64,000 nt of DNA, taken from contig CM056874.1 in NCBI GenBank assembly GCA_029876055.1, forward strand, positions 4,898,001-4,962,000, given 5' to 3'. The stretch is from Madurella fahalii (Eukaryota > Ascomycota > Sordariomycetes > Sordariales). This document shows positions 1-11,689 of this stretch, piece by piece; the stretch's first letter is position 1; the number at the start of each line of letters is the position of its first letter. The notes under the pieces were generated by a model that ran no database searches, was not told where the DNA came from, and saw only the letters and a list, made by a program, of their open reading frames with translations. Made by a program: the position numbers and the translations under genes.

Positions 1-2851
1 AGCCCCAGACAGGATCGTCCAGGGTCCAGTCGCAGGGCGTGCCCGGGTAACAGTACTGCGGCTTGCAGTACAAGAAGCACATCCACGATTCGGCGACGTA
101 CCATAGCGAGACGAGGAACAGGACAAGACCCAGGAAGGTGAAGCGGAATCCTGGCTGCCGTGACCAGAGGTGAGGGAGGGGCAGGTGGACGAAAGTCGAT
201 GTGGGGTACACCGCGGGTTGGCTGCCATGGCAAATGGGACACGACTGGGACTCGGCCGTGGTGTTGTTTCCGTGGGCTGCATGTGGGTGATCCTTGGTTT
301 CGGCATGGGACACCTTGTCCTCAAGCCGCGTGATGCCTTGTTTTGCCGTCCGAATACCCAGGAGGCCGGTCTGGAGCGACCGGATCATCCGGTCATACGA
401 ATCGAGTTCTCGCTTCATATCGAGCCTGTCGCTGCCGCTGTCGCTGTCGCTATTCTCGGGTTCCACCTTACCCCGGCTGGGGACAATGTGGTTTGTGCTG
501 CTTTGTTGGCCGAGTAAGTCAGCAATGTCCTCTAGTGTCGAGTCATCAATCTGATTGACGCGATGGATTTCAAGTAGGTCATCTTTGACGGTTGGAGGTT
601 TGACGGAGTTAGTCAGCGGAGCGCGATCTCGGGGTAACGACCTCGCGCGTCGCCGAATCGAGAGTGATGATGAGCGGCTTAGCGACCTCTCCCTTCTAGT
701 TGATTGCGCGTGTCTCGGCTGACGTGCTGCAATACTGTCCCTTCTGCCTCGGAGCGAGGTTTTCGAATCCATGCTGGTGCTTTCTCCCGCCGGCCGTCCC
801 AAACCGGTCGTCTGCGGTTTAGCGTCGCCGTTTTCAACTACCGGGACGGTGGCGTCATCTTTGAGTTTCTCGATCTTGACCGTGGCTGGCGTCTCGACAT
901 AGGCGCCGGTAACCCTGGGGGTGGGCTGTGTTAACGGGTCCGGCTTGGTGGTCTTAGGTGTCTTATCAGGAACGTCACCCTCAGGCTCCGGAGATGGAGC
1001 TCGCAACGAACCCCTTTCCGATTGGTTCTCCATCGGCGCAAAGAGCTTCATTTCTCCCTCTATACGTTCCGTCGGGTCGGAATCTGAATTCACAAAGCTC
1101 ATGCGCTTAGCAAGCCCGGATTCGATGGATGAGTTTCTCGGGAGCCCGGCAAATCCTACTGTCGGTCTGGTGTCGCTCTTAGCGCCGCCGCTCAACCTTT
1201 TCTGTGTGGTATCCTCCGCCATGCCGCGATCACGGGTCTCGAGCGCTTCGCTACCCGCCGTCACTCGTGGTTCGGGAATTGGACTGGAGCTCGCGGCGAC
1301 GGCTAGTCGGCGCAAAAGGTCGCGCGGCTCATCCCTCGCCTGCGAGGCGCTACGACTAGTTCTGGGCTTTTCGCTTGTGTCTCGGTTCTCGCCGACGCCC
1401 ATTGCCTTGGTTTGCGCCGGATCTTCAGCAGAAGAAGGCTGAGCATTTGTATTCTGGCTAGCCGAGGCTGCCTGGCCTTGCGCGAGAGACAACAACCCTC
1501 CACTCTCTGTCTCCTGCAGCCTGCCGCCGAGCGGAGACGAGGCCCGTAATGGCTCGCCACCTGATTTCCGCGCCATATCTGGCGAGGGTGGACGTGATGT
1601 CCGTGCGGCATCGTTGTCACGGCGTTCATCTAGCTGGGAAGGGGCTAGGGCTTTCCCAGAAAGGTTCCCCAACTCACGCGACCTAAGCTCATCCATCCTG
1701 CGCCTCGACCGGCTAACTGAGCGACTGCGCGGTGGCAGATCATCGCCTGTTGTCATGACTTGCTGGGCGTCATTGCGATCCTCCACCGGGTCCTCGGGTT
1801 CGTCGCGGAATTTCAGCGCAGTTTCAATTTCCAGGGCGCGGATTTCATCGATCCGGGTGTTCCGATGCCGGAGTCGAGGACTCTCGGGGAGCGGCTCGCG
1901 AACCTCGGCCTCCAAGGCCCGAATGTCTTCGATTTTGGAATTGCTGCGCCTCACGGGAGGGCTGCTGGAGATCTGTAGGTCACCGGCTGTGAAGTCTGCG
2001 TCGGCCTGCCAAGCAAAGCTCTTGTTTGGAGACGGAAAGCCGGGTGGAGTGCCGCCTGGCTGGGGGAGCTCGTTGGGAGAGTTGTGGTCAGCTTGTTCCG
2101 AGCCGGCCGATTCCTGTGCCGAGGAAGCGTTGCTCGACTCCCGTTTCCTCCCGGATAGTCGACGCCATGTGCTGCTTCCCGTAGTCTTGCTTGCACGAGG
2201 CGAGGAACCGTCAAGACTGCTCCGACTGGTCTTCCGTACCAGTTCCCTTCCCGTCTCGACAATCTTGGACCCTATCTTCGATCTCGAGAACAGACCGCTG
2301 CCGCGGCGAACTGGCTCTTCTGGGTTTGATTGGTCTAGGGCATACTGGCGAAGCTTCTCATCAAAGGTGCTGTCCGAGGTATCGCTCTGTCGCGACTGAA
2401 GACCGTCGGCGGCGCTGTCTGGGGCGGAATCTAGGGACGTCCGATTGAGCCCTGGGCGGGTTTGCGACTCGGTAGAGGCAGTGCCCCAGAACTTTGAAGA
2501 CCTCTTGTCACTTGATTCGCGCCGAGACCGCCATGACCGCGGGGCAGGGCTGGGTGACCCTTGTGCGGCCTCCTCCTCCTCGGCCAACCGGTAGGCATCG
2601 GAGAGGGTGAATGTACGTCGGCTGGCGGGGCGAGGGATTCTCGTGTCGTTCGGCGAAGTGGTTTGGGTATCCGTGGGCCCTCCGGAGCTGGTAGGGCGCG
2701 CGGAGTCCTCCTTGGGCCGTGGTCGCGAGAACAAGCTCCGTCTCTGAGACGCGCTGTTGATAACGAGTGGTGAGGTGAAGCGCGAGGCCCGCTGTGGGAT
2801 TCTGGAGTCGGTGCCCGCCCCGGCTTTTTCAAGCCCGTCGCGCTCCATCAT
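1..2851 (-). CDS. Ser/Arg-rich protein with C-terminal membrane segment (5' part; runs off window)
   Basis: The frame is open on the minus strand from the double ATG at 2846-2851 to the window edge, about 950 codons, so the 3' end is missing. The product is low complexity and rich in Ser, Arg, Pro and Glu. It contains a near-repeated motif (EDIRALEAEV, DEIRALEIE, MDELRSRELG) at roughly residues 300-400 that suggests short coiled-coil or docking segments. Close to the window edge is one hydrophobic segment (FTFLGLVLFLVSLWYV, about positions 85-135 of the window) followed by a Cys-rich tail (CFLYCKPQYCYPGTPC). This suggests a mostly soluble protein tail-anchored in a membrane, perhaps the nuclear envelope. 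I do not recognise the family with certainty; fungal spindle-pole or spindle-poison-sensitivity proteins have a similar look, but that is a guess. The antisense frames also show long ORFs because the codons are GC-rich; these are shadows. Confidence 0.75.
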   Translation of the reverse strand, partial: MMERDGLEKAGAGTDSRIPQRASRFTSPLVINSASQRRSLFSRPRPKEDSARPTSSGGPTDTQTTSPNDTRIPRPASRRTFTLSDAYRLAEEEEAAQGSPSPAPRSWRSRRESSDKRSSKFWGTASTESQTRPGLNRTSLDSAPDSAADGLQSRQSDTSDSTFDEKLRQYALDQSNPEEPVRRGSGLFSRSKIGSKIVETGRELVRKTSRSSLDGSSPRASKTTGSSTWRRLSGRKRESSNASSAQESAGSEQADHNSPNELPQPGGTPPGFPSPNKSFAWQADADFTAGDLQISSSPPVRRSNSKIEDIRALEAEVREPLPESPRLRHRNTRIDEIRALEIETALKFRDEPEDPVEDRNDAQQVMTTGDDLPPRSRSVSRSRRRMDELRSRELGNLSGKALAPSQLDERRDNDAARTSRPPSPDMARKSGGEPLRASSPLGGRLQETESGGLLSLAQGQAASASQNTNAQPSSAEDPAQTKAMGVGENRDTSEKPRTSRSASQARDEPRDLLRRLAVAASSSPIPEPRVTAGSEALETRDRGMAEDTTQKRLSGGAKSDTRPTVGFAGLPRNSSIESGLAKRMSFVNSDSDPTERIEGEMKLFAPMENQSERGSLRAPSPEPEGDVPDKTPKTTKPDPLTQPTPRVTGAYVETPATVKIEKLKDDATVPVVENGDAKPQTTGLGRPAGESTSMDSKTSLRGRRDSIAARQPRHAQSTRRERSLSRSSSLSIRRRARSLPRDRAPLTNSVKPPTVKDDLLEIHRVNQIDDSTLEDIADLLGQQSSTNHIVPSRGKVEPENSDSDSGSDRLDMKRELDSYDRMIRSLQTGLLGIRTAKQGITRLEDKVSHAETKDHPHAAHGNNTTAESQSCPICHGSQPAVYPTSTFVHLPLPHLWSRQPGFRFTFLGLVLFLVSLWYVAESWMCFLYCKPQYCYPGTPCDWTLDDPVWG

Positions 2852-3715
2852 AGGCCGGTGTAGCTATTGTTACGTAGGAAACAATCCCGGTCGCAGATGG
2901 GGTTGAGAGAGGTGGGGGAAGTCACATATCAAGGGGCCTCGAGGCCTAAAAAGACGCGGTGACCGTCGAGATGTGCGGATGTGCTGGCATGACGGGATTG
3001 CAGGTTACAAGGCGCTGATTACGCTCACTAGATAAACCCGAAATGCGCATCGTGCGCCTCATTGTGTAAGGGGACAATTGGAACCCAATGGGAAGAATAT
3101 GGTGCGCGGGTTGTGTTTCTGGATGCGCTGACAGCACAGCTGCCAACTGGATCGGTGACTTGGCGGAGCCAAGCTCATAATTGGAGAGGCTAGCGGGCCA
3201 GCAGCATGTGCGTGCTGTTGGAGCCCAATGAAACCAGCCCCAAATAATCGGTGGGTCAGGTACTGTGCCTGAAGAGCGTCCACTACATGTACTGCATTGT
3301 ACCTTACTTTAGGTAGGCATCCAGAAACGAGCACCAGGGAGGCTTCGTTCTCCAAGCACCTACAGTCCATGTGCAGCTGGTTAACATCGAGGAGTACAGA
3401 AACCAGTAGGCATGCCAGAAGACAGGTCGGAAACAGATTTGCTGGCTTTCCTGCATTTGATGTTGGCTCAGACTTTCTGCCACGCCCCACTTTTTCTTCC
3501 TTTAGTCGGTCATTCTGAGACCGCAACTAAACTGCTAAGTGGAAGTTCCCAGCATTCATGTTGGTCGTGACCAATAGCAGGTGGTGGGCTGGTAGGATGG
3601 CACGTCGTAATCTGTCAATGTTGTGAATATCCCATCCGCGGGTAAAGATATAACGTGCAACATCTCATTTGGCAAACCGATCCAGTAGTCGCCAGTAAAG
3701 AGCCTGCAAGCATCA
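2852..3715. other. intergenic region, no gene recognised
   Basis: This is the divergent spacer between the Ser/Arg-rich gene (-) and the acetyltransferase-like gene (+). It holds short ORFs on both strands without recognisable motifs or plausible exon structure. It presumably carries both promoters; I see no unambiguous element. Confidence 0.5.
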
Positions 3716-5292
3716 ATGGACTCGTCCGCCCAGCCCGTCCGCCCTCTCGGGCCGTGGTATGTACGACCCCAGCCACCGAGCTTTTGAACGCCAGACCGGC
3801 CGGCGAAGCCGAAATTTGTTGCTGACCAAAACCACTACCGGTCAGCGAGATATTCTCGGCGTCACGACACCAGCCCGGTTTCTACAAATGCGTGGCGAGC
3901 ACATGCCGCTACTCGGTTCCTGTGGAGAGTCTTCGTGGCCAAGCCATTGGAGACGCCCTGGAGACTGCCATTGCCCATGTCGTCCTCGCGCTCCCGTCCT
4001 TGCGTGTCGGCATAGTTGGTCAAGAGACTTCCAAACCCTACTTTGTGCAGCTGCCATCCATCAACCTTGACCACCACCTTGAATGCTTGGTGGAACCCAC
4101 TGCGGACCTCAGCACCCAGGAAGCCGGTCTGCTCGGCATTCTCCAGGACCAGCATGATCGGTCCTGGCCCGAGATAGAGCAGAGACCGCCATGGAAGCTG
4201 ACCGCTATCGTCCGTCCCCCAACATCTGATGACGGGCTCCAGGTGGTGGATGTCGTATTCGCCGTACACCACGCGATAGCCGACGGGCGGAGTACCACGT
4301 ACTTTCACAGCAAGCTCCTCGCCGAGCTCAACCAGCAAAATGGCCGACCAGCCCAGCTATCTGGCCACATTCTGACCATGGCCGGCGACGTCAAACTCGA
4401 CCCGCCCCAAGAAGAGCTCGTAAACTTCACCAAGTCTTGGGCATTTCTCCTCGGGACCCTATGGCGCGAGCTCGCGCCGGCCTGGCTTCAGCGCCGACCA
4501 CCTCCGGCTCCATGGACCGGAAAGGTCGTCACCCGGGAGCCATGTCGAACGAGACTGCGGCTCGTCACTATCCCGGCGGTTGCTGTGCCTCGTATTCTGG
4601 CTGCTTGCAGGGCGCACCAAACGACGCTTACGCCGTTGCTTCATGCCCTTATTCTGGCTTCTCTGGCCAGGCGTGTCCCCCCCGAAGAGGCCCGGGCGCT
4701 CCGTGGTTCAAACCCGATTGACATGCGGCCATTTATTAAGCGAGATCCAAAAACCGGGGGAAGCGTGAACCCGTTCGGCAGCTTTGTCTCAACTCAGTCT
4801 CATTACTTTGGAGCGCCCACCATCGCAAGGTTGAGGGAAAGCGCTCTAGACGACGAGATCTGGGAACTGGCGGCAGAGTTGCGAGGCAGCATGAAAGAGC
4901 ACCTGGATAAGATCCCGGCGGACGACATTATGAGTATGCTGGCCTGGATCGGCGACTGGCAGAAATACTGGCTTGCAAAGGTGGGGAAACCACGCCAGGA
5001 CACGTGGGAGGTCTCGAACGTTGGCTCCATGCCGGGCGTCCAGGATGCGAGCGAAGAGACAATCCAGGGCTGGCGGATTCAGCGCTGCATTATGTCACAA
5101 AGCGCGAGCGTCGCCGGCCCTGCCATCGAGCTCAGTGTTGCCGGTATAACCGGGGGGGACATATGTATTGTTCTGGGTTTGCAAGAAGGTATTGTCGAGA
5201 CGGGGATAGTAGATGGCTTGGCGGCAGACCTGCGGTGCTGGCTTGACCGGCTGGGCCATGAGGGCAAGCTCACTCAAGAGGTGCTTAGCTAG
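3716..5292 (+). CDS. alcohol acetyltransferase-like protein (AATase / condensation-domain superfamily)
   Basis: Two exons, 3716-3756 and 3846-5292, give 495 aa. The intron (GTATGT...CAG, 89 nt) is phase 2. Splicing restores the family N-terminus, a P-L-G-P-x-E-x-F/Y-S-x-x-R-H block followed by G-F-Y. The acyltransferase signature HHxxxDG is present (H155-H156...D160-G161, in VFAVHHAIADG), where the second His would be the catalytic base. A Ser-Asn-Val-Gly segment near residue 410 resembles the C-terminal structural motif of this fold. The family transfers an acetyl or acyl group from CoA to alcohols or other hydroxyl/amino acceptors; the substrate cannot be read from sequence. No signal peptide or membrane segment is evident. 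The neighbours are housekeeping genes, so there is no cluster context. Without splicing, the longest frame starts at a GTG (3892) and lacks the conserved N-terminus. Confidence 0.88.
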
Positions 5293-5681
5293 GTTGGGTT
5301 CCTACCTAGGTAGTCATTGCAGCCGATCAATCCACGCCAATTAGGTTTCTTTTGAGATGTTACCTGTATTGTGCTACGGCCTTACGGTGGGTTCCCACAA
5401 CTGGCCCAAATCAACGTGGGGCCCAAGAAACCTTGTATGATGGGCCGCATTTAGGTAGCGCCTACGTGGTGACAAAAGATGCCGGGAGTTGCTTTACCAG
5501 AAGGGCGCTCCAGCTGCCCTTCTTGCCTGCCGCGGGCGCGAGACTTGGCGCTTGGGTGCATTGAGTGGACAGCCGAAGATTAACCACAAACACCCGACAA
5601 CTTCCCCAGACATCGAAATTTTGGGACAACCATTCGGCCAAACTCGACCGCTCGGCTACGCGCCAGTCCCTCGCCAGCATC
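5293..5681. other. intergenic region
   Basis: A 389-bp spacer between two genes on the same strand. It has the palindromic CCTACCTAGGTAG-type motif at about 5301-5314 and a second TTTAGGTAG at about 5450, a motif scattered through other spacers in this window. No gene is seen. Confidence 0.5.
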
Positions 5682-6681
5682 ATGACGGCGTCCCTGGTGA
5701 GCAGATCGCCGACATGCCTGGCGTGCCTGCGTAGGCTGGCACAGCCATTTGGTAGCAACAATGGCACTGTTAGCACAGCCTCGTTGGTGCAGACTCGCGC
5801 AAAGTCCAACAGGCTACAACCGCGTGACCAGGGAGTCGTCGTCCGCTTGCTCGAAGACATTCCCAAGTTTGGCCGCAAAGGTAGGGCGAACCAATTGCAT
5901 TGCCGACGGGCCCATTGCTACACGCCAGGTGAAGCTGACGGCGGGCTTCCCAAGCATCCATCTTCCGCGTCGAACGTGGGCGCATGCGCAATGAGTGGTA
6001 CCCCAGGAAGAAGGCCGAGTACATGACGGCGGCACGCTTCCGTGAGCTCGGTCTGTCGCGAAACGACATCGGCGATCGAGACGCTGCCTTTGGCACGCTG
6101 GCAGCAGCTGAGCTCGAGGATATCCAAGCGCAGGCTGCACCCGCACCCAAGCCTGCATCCAAGCCCATTTCAGCTACTGTACGTGGACTTGCCCGCCCTG
6201 CTTTCCGCGCTTCCCTCACCGTCTTCCGTGCTGATGGCAACTCATGCAATAACAGCCTGAACAAGCCCATGATTTCTTGACAACGCTAATTCCCGAGACT
6301 CTCACGTTCCACCGCAAGCCAATCCCGGTGCCGGCCCCTCCTCCTGCCCCGGAGTCCCGACATGTCTCTCCCCTCGTCGCCGCTCCTTCTGCACCAACAG
6401 AGCCTGCACACAATCCCAGCGGCCCGCTAGCCATCTTTGGTTCCGTATCGACCACCGATATTGTGACTCACGTCAAGGGGCTACTGGTGGCGGACGCTCA
6501 GGCCAGCCGCATGGTTCTGGAACCTGAACAGATCCGCTTCTTGGGCCTAGAGGAGGACACCGATAGGATCAAGGTTCTTGGCCGCTGGGAGATTGAGATT
6601 GCGCTTGGAAACATGTTGGAGCCCGTCCGCAAAGTGGTTGAGGTTCTTCCCCTGGAAGACGCACAGAGTGAGGCTTCATAA
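5682..6681 (+). CDS. MRPL50: mitochondrial large-subunit ribosomal protein bL9m
   Basis: Three exons, 5682-5880, 5955-6178 and 6256-6681, give 282 aa; phases close exactly. The N-terminal stretch (about residues 1-45) is Arg/Ser-rich, lacks acids and looks like a mitochondrial presequence. It is followed by the bL9 N-domain (VVVRLLEDIPKFGRK, then RMRNEWYPRKKAEYMT, the equivalent of the NFL-PRGKA block). The third exon contains the C-terminal L9 domain (LAIFGSVSTTDIVTHVK...). The protein is larger than bacterial L9 (about 150 aa) because of a fungal insert rich in Pro/Ala between the domains. It is expected to bind domain V of the mitochondrial large rRNA. The symbol follows the yeast ortholog and is inferred. 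The 74- and 77-nt introns are typical; without splicing the gene breaks into unrelated short frames. Confidence 0.9.
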
Positions 6682-7292
6682 GCAGAGCCAACGGTCGTCC
6701 GCTGTCCGAGTCCGTCGGGATTCCGCAGCGTACAGGCGGCCAAGGCTTGATTCATTGGACAAATTGCTTGTAGTTTTCACATGTAACTAAGTATTACTGT
6801 ACACATAGCCCGGCTGCCTTCAGCGACGTCGTCTTATTAAGAATGTTTTCCCCGCGCGCCGCCACATCCAGTCACCAACCCCCTTACGCCGTCTAAACAA
6901 CCGCTCAATGCACAGCAACTTCGCCAAGCTGGCTCTACAAAGTTGCCCGGAATTGGATGGTCGAATCACAGCGCTGTGCCGCAAGACTATATCTACCATT
7001 TGACTCGGTAAGACCCAGTTTCAAGTGTGATTGGAAATCATCACGGATTTCCAACACAAACCCACACCAGAACACTACGCTAGTCCCATTTCCCCCGCCC
7101 ACTCCGCCGAAACCAAGACAAGCGTCAGAGCGGCTGCCGCCCGCCCTTGTAGTTTACATCCAGGCTCCAGAGGGAATCCCAGACGACGCTTCTTCTGGCC
7201 GGACTCAAGGAAGCAGCACTATTCTCGCGCCGTATGTGGGAGCGGGCCTACCAAATACCCGTCAGCAGCTGAAGAAGACCGGTGCAGTCCAT
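6682..7292. other. intergenic region between convergent genes
   Basis: This is the 3' flank shared by the bL9m gene (+) and ATG11 (-). Short overlapping ORFs here lack motifs. It is expected to hold two convergent polyadenylation regions; I cannot pick out the sites. Confidence 0.5.
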
Positions 7293-10200
7293 TCAGGGAC
7301 CCATCAAGGAATCCATGTCGTTGCGAACCTCGATCTGTGACTGCGACGGCTGCTGCCCAGGTGCAACATCCGCCGATCCTCCACCACGTCCGCTGCCCCG
7401 GGCCGGCGCGGCGGTCTGGGCAGCTGCTTGCGACGGATCGTGCTGTGATGCATTATTATGCACCGCGGCCTGTTGCTGTGTCGGGCTCGTCGTTCCCGGT
7501 GTGTCTGCAGCTACGGCGCGGAGTGAATTCGTCTCACTGGCGGCAGCGCTGTCTCGGCCTCGGGCTACTCCCATCGTGAACGGCAGGGCTTTCTTGGAGC
7601 CTGTGCTGGACCGGCGGCTCTCGAGGCTCTTAGACAACGTCTTGCTCACTCCTTCGATCCCTGAGGCAACGCCGCCCCGGCCTCCTAGTACCCCACTTTT
7701 AGACCCTGATCGTCCATGCGTGTGCATGTCGGCCATTGCCTCCACGTTGTTGGCCGCCACGGTGCTCTTGGCAAGCCCGGGGGTAGACGGCGCACCGGGC
7801 TTGTCCTCGGAGGCGTCGATCAGGTACCAGCGCAGGCCGTCTGATAGATCAAAGGGGTTGTCATTCTCCTCGTCGTTCAGCGAATCAGACTCTATCGCCG
7901 TGGTCTTCTTCGCCATCCTCGACGGGTGCTGGAGCGATTTAGACAGATCCACGACACGTTCCTGGATCCGCGAGATCCGAGCCAAGAGCCATTCTCGGTT
8001 ACGCAACCTATGCGCCTCTTGCTCCCGTAGGAAGTAGTGGGGGAAGCCCACATTAAATGCGGCCCAAGCCCCGGTTGTTTGGTTCCTTGTTGGAAGGAAG
8101 AGCGCAAGGTCACCTTCTTTGAAGTGTTTGTAGGCGATCTTCTCGTGTGCCTCCCTTTGGAATGCATGGGCCTTCTCCCGGTACGCTCGCGCGTCCCGCT
8201 GCAGTTTGCGGGCCATGTGCTCGACATCTTTTACTCGCCGATATACGGCTTCGCAAAAGGCGTCCATATCGAAAGAACCCAACGAGGACATGTAGGCGTC
8301 GTACCTGCCCGATTCAGCCTGCATATCCGAACTGTCCATCCAGTAGAGGAGCTCCGCGCCAACGTTTTCAGCAGCAGCACGGCCGTTGAGTGTGGCGGAC
8401 CGACGGAGCGATGAACTAGGATCCGAATCGTTTGCGTTTTGCGAGGAGCGCTCCGACCGCGGAACTTTCTGGATCACCATGCTGCTGCCCTGGCGAGTCA
8501 CTGCAAACCCGAGCCGCTCGAGCAGGTGCGCAAGACGCTCGTTCTGCGAATACAGCCGTTGTGTTAGGTCTTTAGCGCGCGCGGTCCGGCCATCGAACCA
8601 GACCCCGAGTTCCGCCAGCTTGGTCTGCGACTCATGCAACCTTTCTTTGAGATGCTGGACCTCCTCCTCCAAACTGCCGACTTGGGATTGTCGAGAAGCA
8701 AGCTCCTCGGTGACCAACGTGATTCTCTCTTCCTCTTCCTCCAGCCGCTTGCGCAGGGATTCGGAGCCTGTCTCCCCATCGGCGAGCCTCGCACGCAATT
8801 GGCTGAGCTGCTCACGTCCGTCTGCCACCTCACCCTCAAGCGCCACTACCTTTGCCTTTTCTTTGCCAAGGATCTCGCGAAGATGAATCGATGCCGTCTC
8901 CTCGCTCGCTAGGCGCTCTTCTATGGCTGCCTTTTCTGCCCTTGTAGACCTGAGTGCATTCTGCGCCGACTCAAGTTGCAACCGGAGCAGTGATAAATCG
9001 CCATCTAAACCCCGAACCTTAGCCAGAACATCGCTAACCTTCACCACAACTCCCCCGGTGAGATCAGAGAGGTCGTCGGGCACAGCTTCCTCTGGTGAGA
9101 GCTGATTCCACAAATCCTGCAGTGCGTTAAGCTGCATGTCCTCGGCCTCGCTCAAAGCCTCTAGCTTCTTGTTGAGTACCTTGGATTCGTCACGTGCAGC
9201 CTGAAGCTGTCGTTCCTGTGCCTCAATCTCCTCACATTGGCGTCGTGTTTCATTGCGCAGGTAGTCAAGTTGGCCTTCCGACTTAAGTGTCTCGTCGCGT
9301 TTCTCTTTTGTTAGCCGTTCAATGTCAAGCTCCAGGGCGCGGATCTTTTCGTCGTAAGAAGCTTTTTCGTTCTCCCTTGATTCTCCAAAATGCTCCATTT
9401 CATCCTCAGTATCCTCCAACCGCGCCTGCAGCCGCTTGATCTCATCCTCAAGTGATTTCCGCTCCTCAGTGAACTCTCGTTTCTGGGCTTCCAGGTTCTC
9501 CAACAAATCCTTCTTCGTGGAGTTGACTTCTTCCATTTGACCTTTGATGTCGTTGTGCAACGTTACCCGTGCATTCAGGTCCTTTTCGAACACGGCTGAT
9601 CGCTCCCTCTCTGCTCCAAGCTCAGCCTCGAGTTGTTGAATCCGTTGCACGAGGACGTCAGTGCTTTCAACAGACCCTCTCCGGTCCTCCGAGGTCCGCG
9701 GGGCCTTGACCGAGAAGGTTGAGTCATTGCGATCCGAGAGCTGCTGACTCGGCATCTGAAAAAGATTCCCCAAAGACGGTCGTGATGCTTGAGTCTGTCG
9801 GTGGAGCAGGTCCTCGAGCCGTCGCACACGGCTTTCGGCCGTCTTGAGTTTGCTCTCCAGTTTGGACTTGTCATCTTGCAAAGAGCGAAGGAGGTCGTCA
9901 TCACCCCGGATTAGCAGCCCGCTCCGTCCGAGAGCAGCCTCATGGACACTGCCGTTTTTAAAAGCCTTCATCCTCTTTGACTGTTGCCTTGTGGGGCTGC
10001 TCATCTCTACAATCATCTTGCCAACATCGCCAACAATCTCGGGATCGGCCTTGTGGGTCTGCAGAAGCGCGTGGAATTCCTCCAGATCCTTTCTGGTCAT
10101 GACCGGCCACTGCTCCTCCTCCCCGAGCAAGTTCACTTCCAAACCAGGAACGTTGCTGTCCGAAGCGGGGGTTTCTGGCCCGTAGGCATTACCAACCGAC

Positions 10201-11689
10201 TTGTGCCATCTTCTACGCCTCTTGATTTCCTCCTCTTGAAACAGGGCCATCTCGTTTGCAAGAGTTGACGAGTCTTGCTTGACCTTGTCAAACCATTCGC
10301 GGCGTCTGATAGCTTCAGCCACAAAGGACGCGTACATGTAAGGAACTTGCTGGATTAGCCGCAAATAATCAAACGCAGCAAGCTCGTCCTCGGGGCTCAC
10401 GGCGCTGAGTTGTGACTTGAAGCCATGGCTCAAAGCTGTAATGTCGGTAATGCTGCGCATGAACTCGACCGACTCTGCGGCGAGTGAGTTTCTGGCCTGC
10501 GTCGCGTAGCGAAGCATGTCGTCCATTTCGAGAGCTCGCTTGCTCATGCTTGGCAACAAGCGCTCGGTGTGGTTTGCGGCGATCTTGGAAGCCTGCTGAA
10601 GGACGTCCCGGGTCGAGGTTGTGTACCCGAGCGCCGTCTGGTAATCCGTGTCTATCTTCTTGGCCACAGCCTCAATATCCTGGATGAGCTGCTGGGATTC
10701 GCCAGCGTGTGACAAGGCAGAGCGTCCCACTGTCCTCTCGAATTCGCGGAATAGGTCATCAGCGTCCTGGAACAGGCGGTCGGCGACTTTCTCAAGCTCT
10801 GCGGCGCGGCTGTTGAACTTGCGCAGCGCCGCAGGCGCGAGCCGACCGGCTTTCCGGGCCGTATCCAAGTCCACGAGGTCCTCGAGCGTGGGCTGACGCT
10901 GCGGCCGTCCTTTGCCACCACCGGCGTCGCGACCGGTCATAAATCGCACCATGGCGGGTGATGCGGGAATGCTTCGCGCAAGGGATAGGTATTGCTCCCA
11001 TCCTGCCGTCAGCGCGCCATAATCAGCCTGCGCTGTCGGGAGCCATTTCCTGAACTCGTCATACTTGGGATCAAGCCCCTTGATGACAGACTCCAGGTTT
11101 ATTACGGCCGCGTCTAGGCAGCGCAGCATGACGTCCATCTCGGCGTACCGCTCCTCAGTCGCCGCGGCCATGCGTCTACAATCCTCAACCACTTTGAGGG
11201 CCCAGGCCCACCGGGTCTTGAAGAGTTCCTGCCATGATTGGACCGATCTTGCGTCCTCGATAGTATTGGGCGGGTTCGAGACGCTGTATCGCTTGGGGAT
11301 CGGGAGGTCGGTTCTGGTGGGCGGCGTCGCACCTCCGGAGAGTGCCTGCGTCAGCCGGTTGTCATAAACGCATATTTCCTTCTGCAGCTCGCTTGGTCAG
11401 GTTCCAAAGTCGTGAATCGCACAGCCGGAGGCTTCGGGCCACCAACCTCGGTCTGGATGGTCTGGAACTTCAGAGGTTTCCCTTGCGGGGTCAGGGTAAT
11501 GATGCACTGAGCTGGGATGGAAGTCTGTCGGGCGACAGCGGCTTTGAAATCATCGACTCTGAGAGGCGTTAGCACGTCAGGAAGAGAGCTAGTCGTGGAG
11601 GAAAACGAAGGGGCCCTGTACGACGAAAGCTGCGAAGCGTCTATTTGCAGGCGCTGGCCCGTGTGGGCGATCAACACCTGGGTTGCCAT
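7293..11689 (-). CDS. ATG11: autophagy-related protein 11, selective autophagy scaffold
   Basis: Three exons on the minus strand, 11622-11689, 11447-11558 and 7293-11381, give 1422 aa. The first intron (63 nt) has a clear branch site, GCTAACGCC, 12 nt before its AG. Splicing restores the conserved start MATQVLIAHTGQRLQID, then SSVDDFK, then the KEICVYDNRLTQ strand, which together form the ubiquitin-like N-terminus. The middle is long coiled coil (about residues 550-990), matching the multi-coil Atg11/FIP200 architecture. The C-terminal claw-like domain is well conserved: DAFCEAVYRRVKDVEHMAR, FKEGDLALFLPTRN, AAFNVGFPHYFL and LLARISRIQERVVDL, then NPFDLSDGLRWYLIDA. Atg11 tethers cargo receptors to the Atg1 kinase at the phagophore assembly site in mitophagy, pexophagy and related routes. 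The Ser/Gln/Gly-rich tail looks disordered. Confidence 0.96.

Noticed and set aside
1614..2399. 261-codon plus-strand frame
   Set aside because: It lies opposite the longer minus-strand gene, in GC-rich DNA; composition and motif evidence favour the minus strand.
3059..3526. 155-codon minus-strand frame in the first spacer
   Set aside because: No motif, no plausible promoter/exon context, and Cys/His/Leu content looks like translated noncoding DNA.
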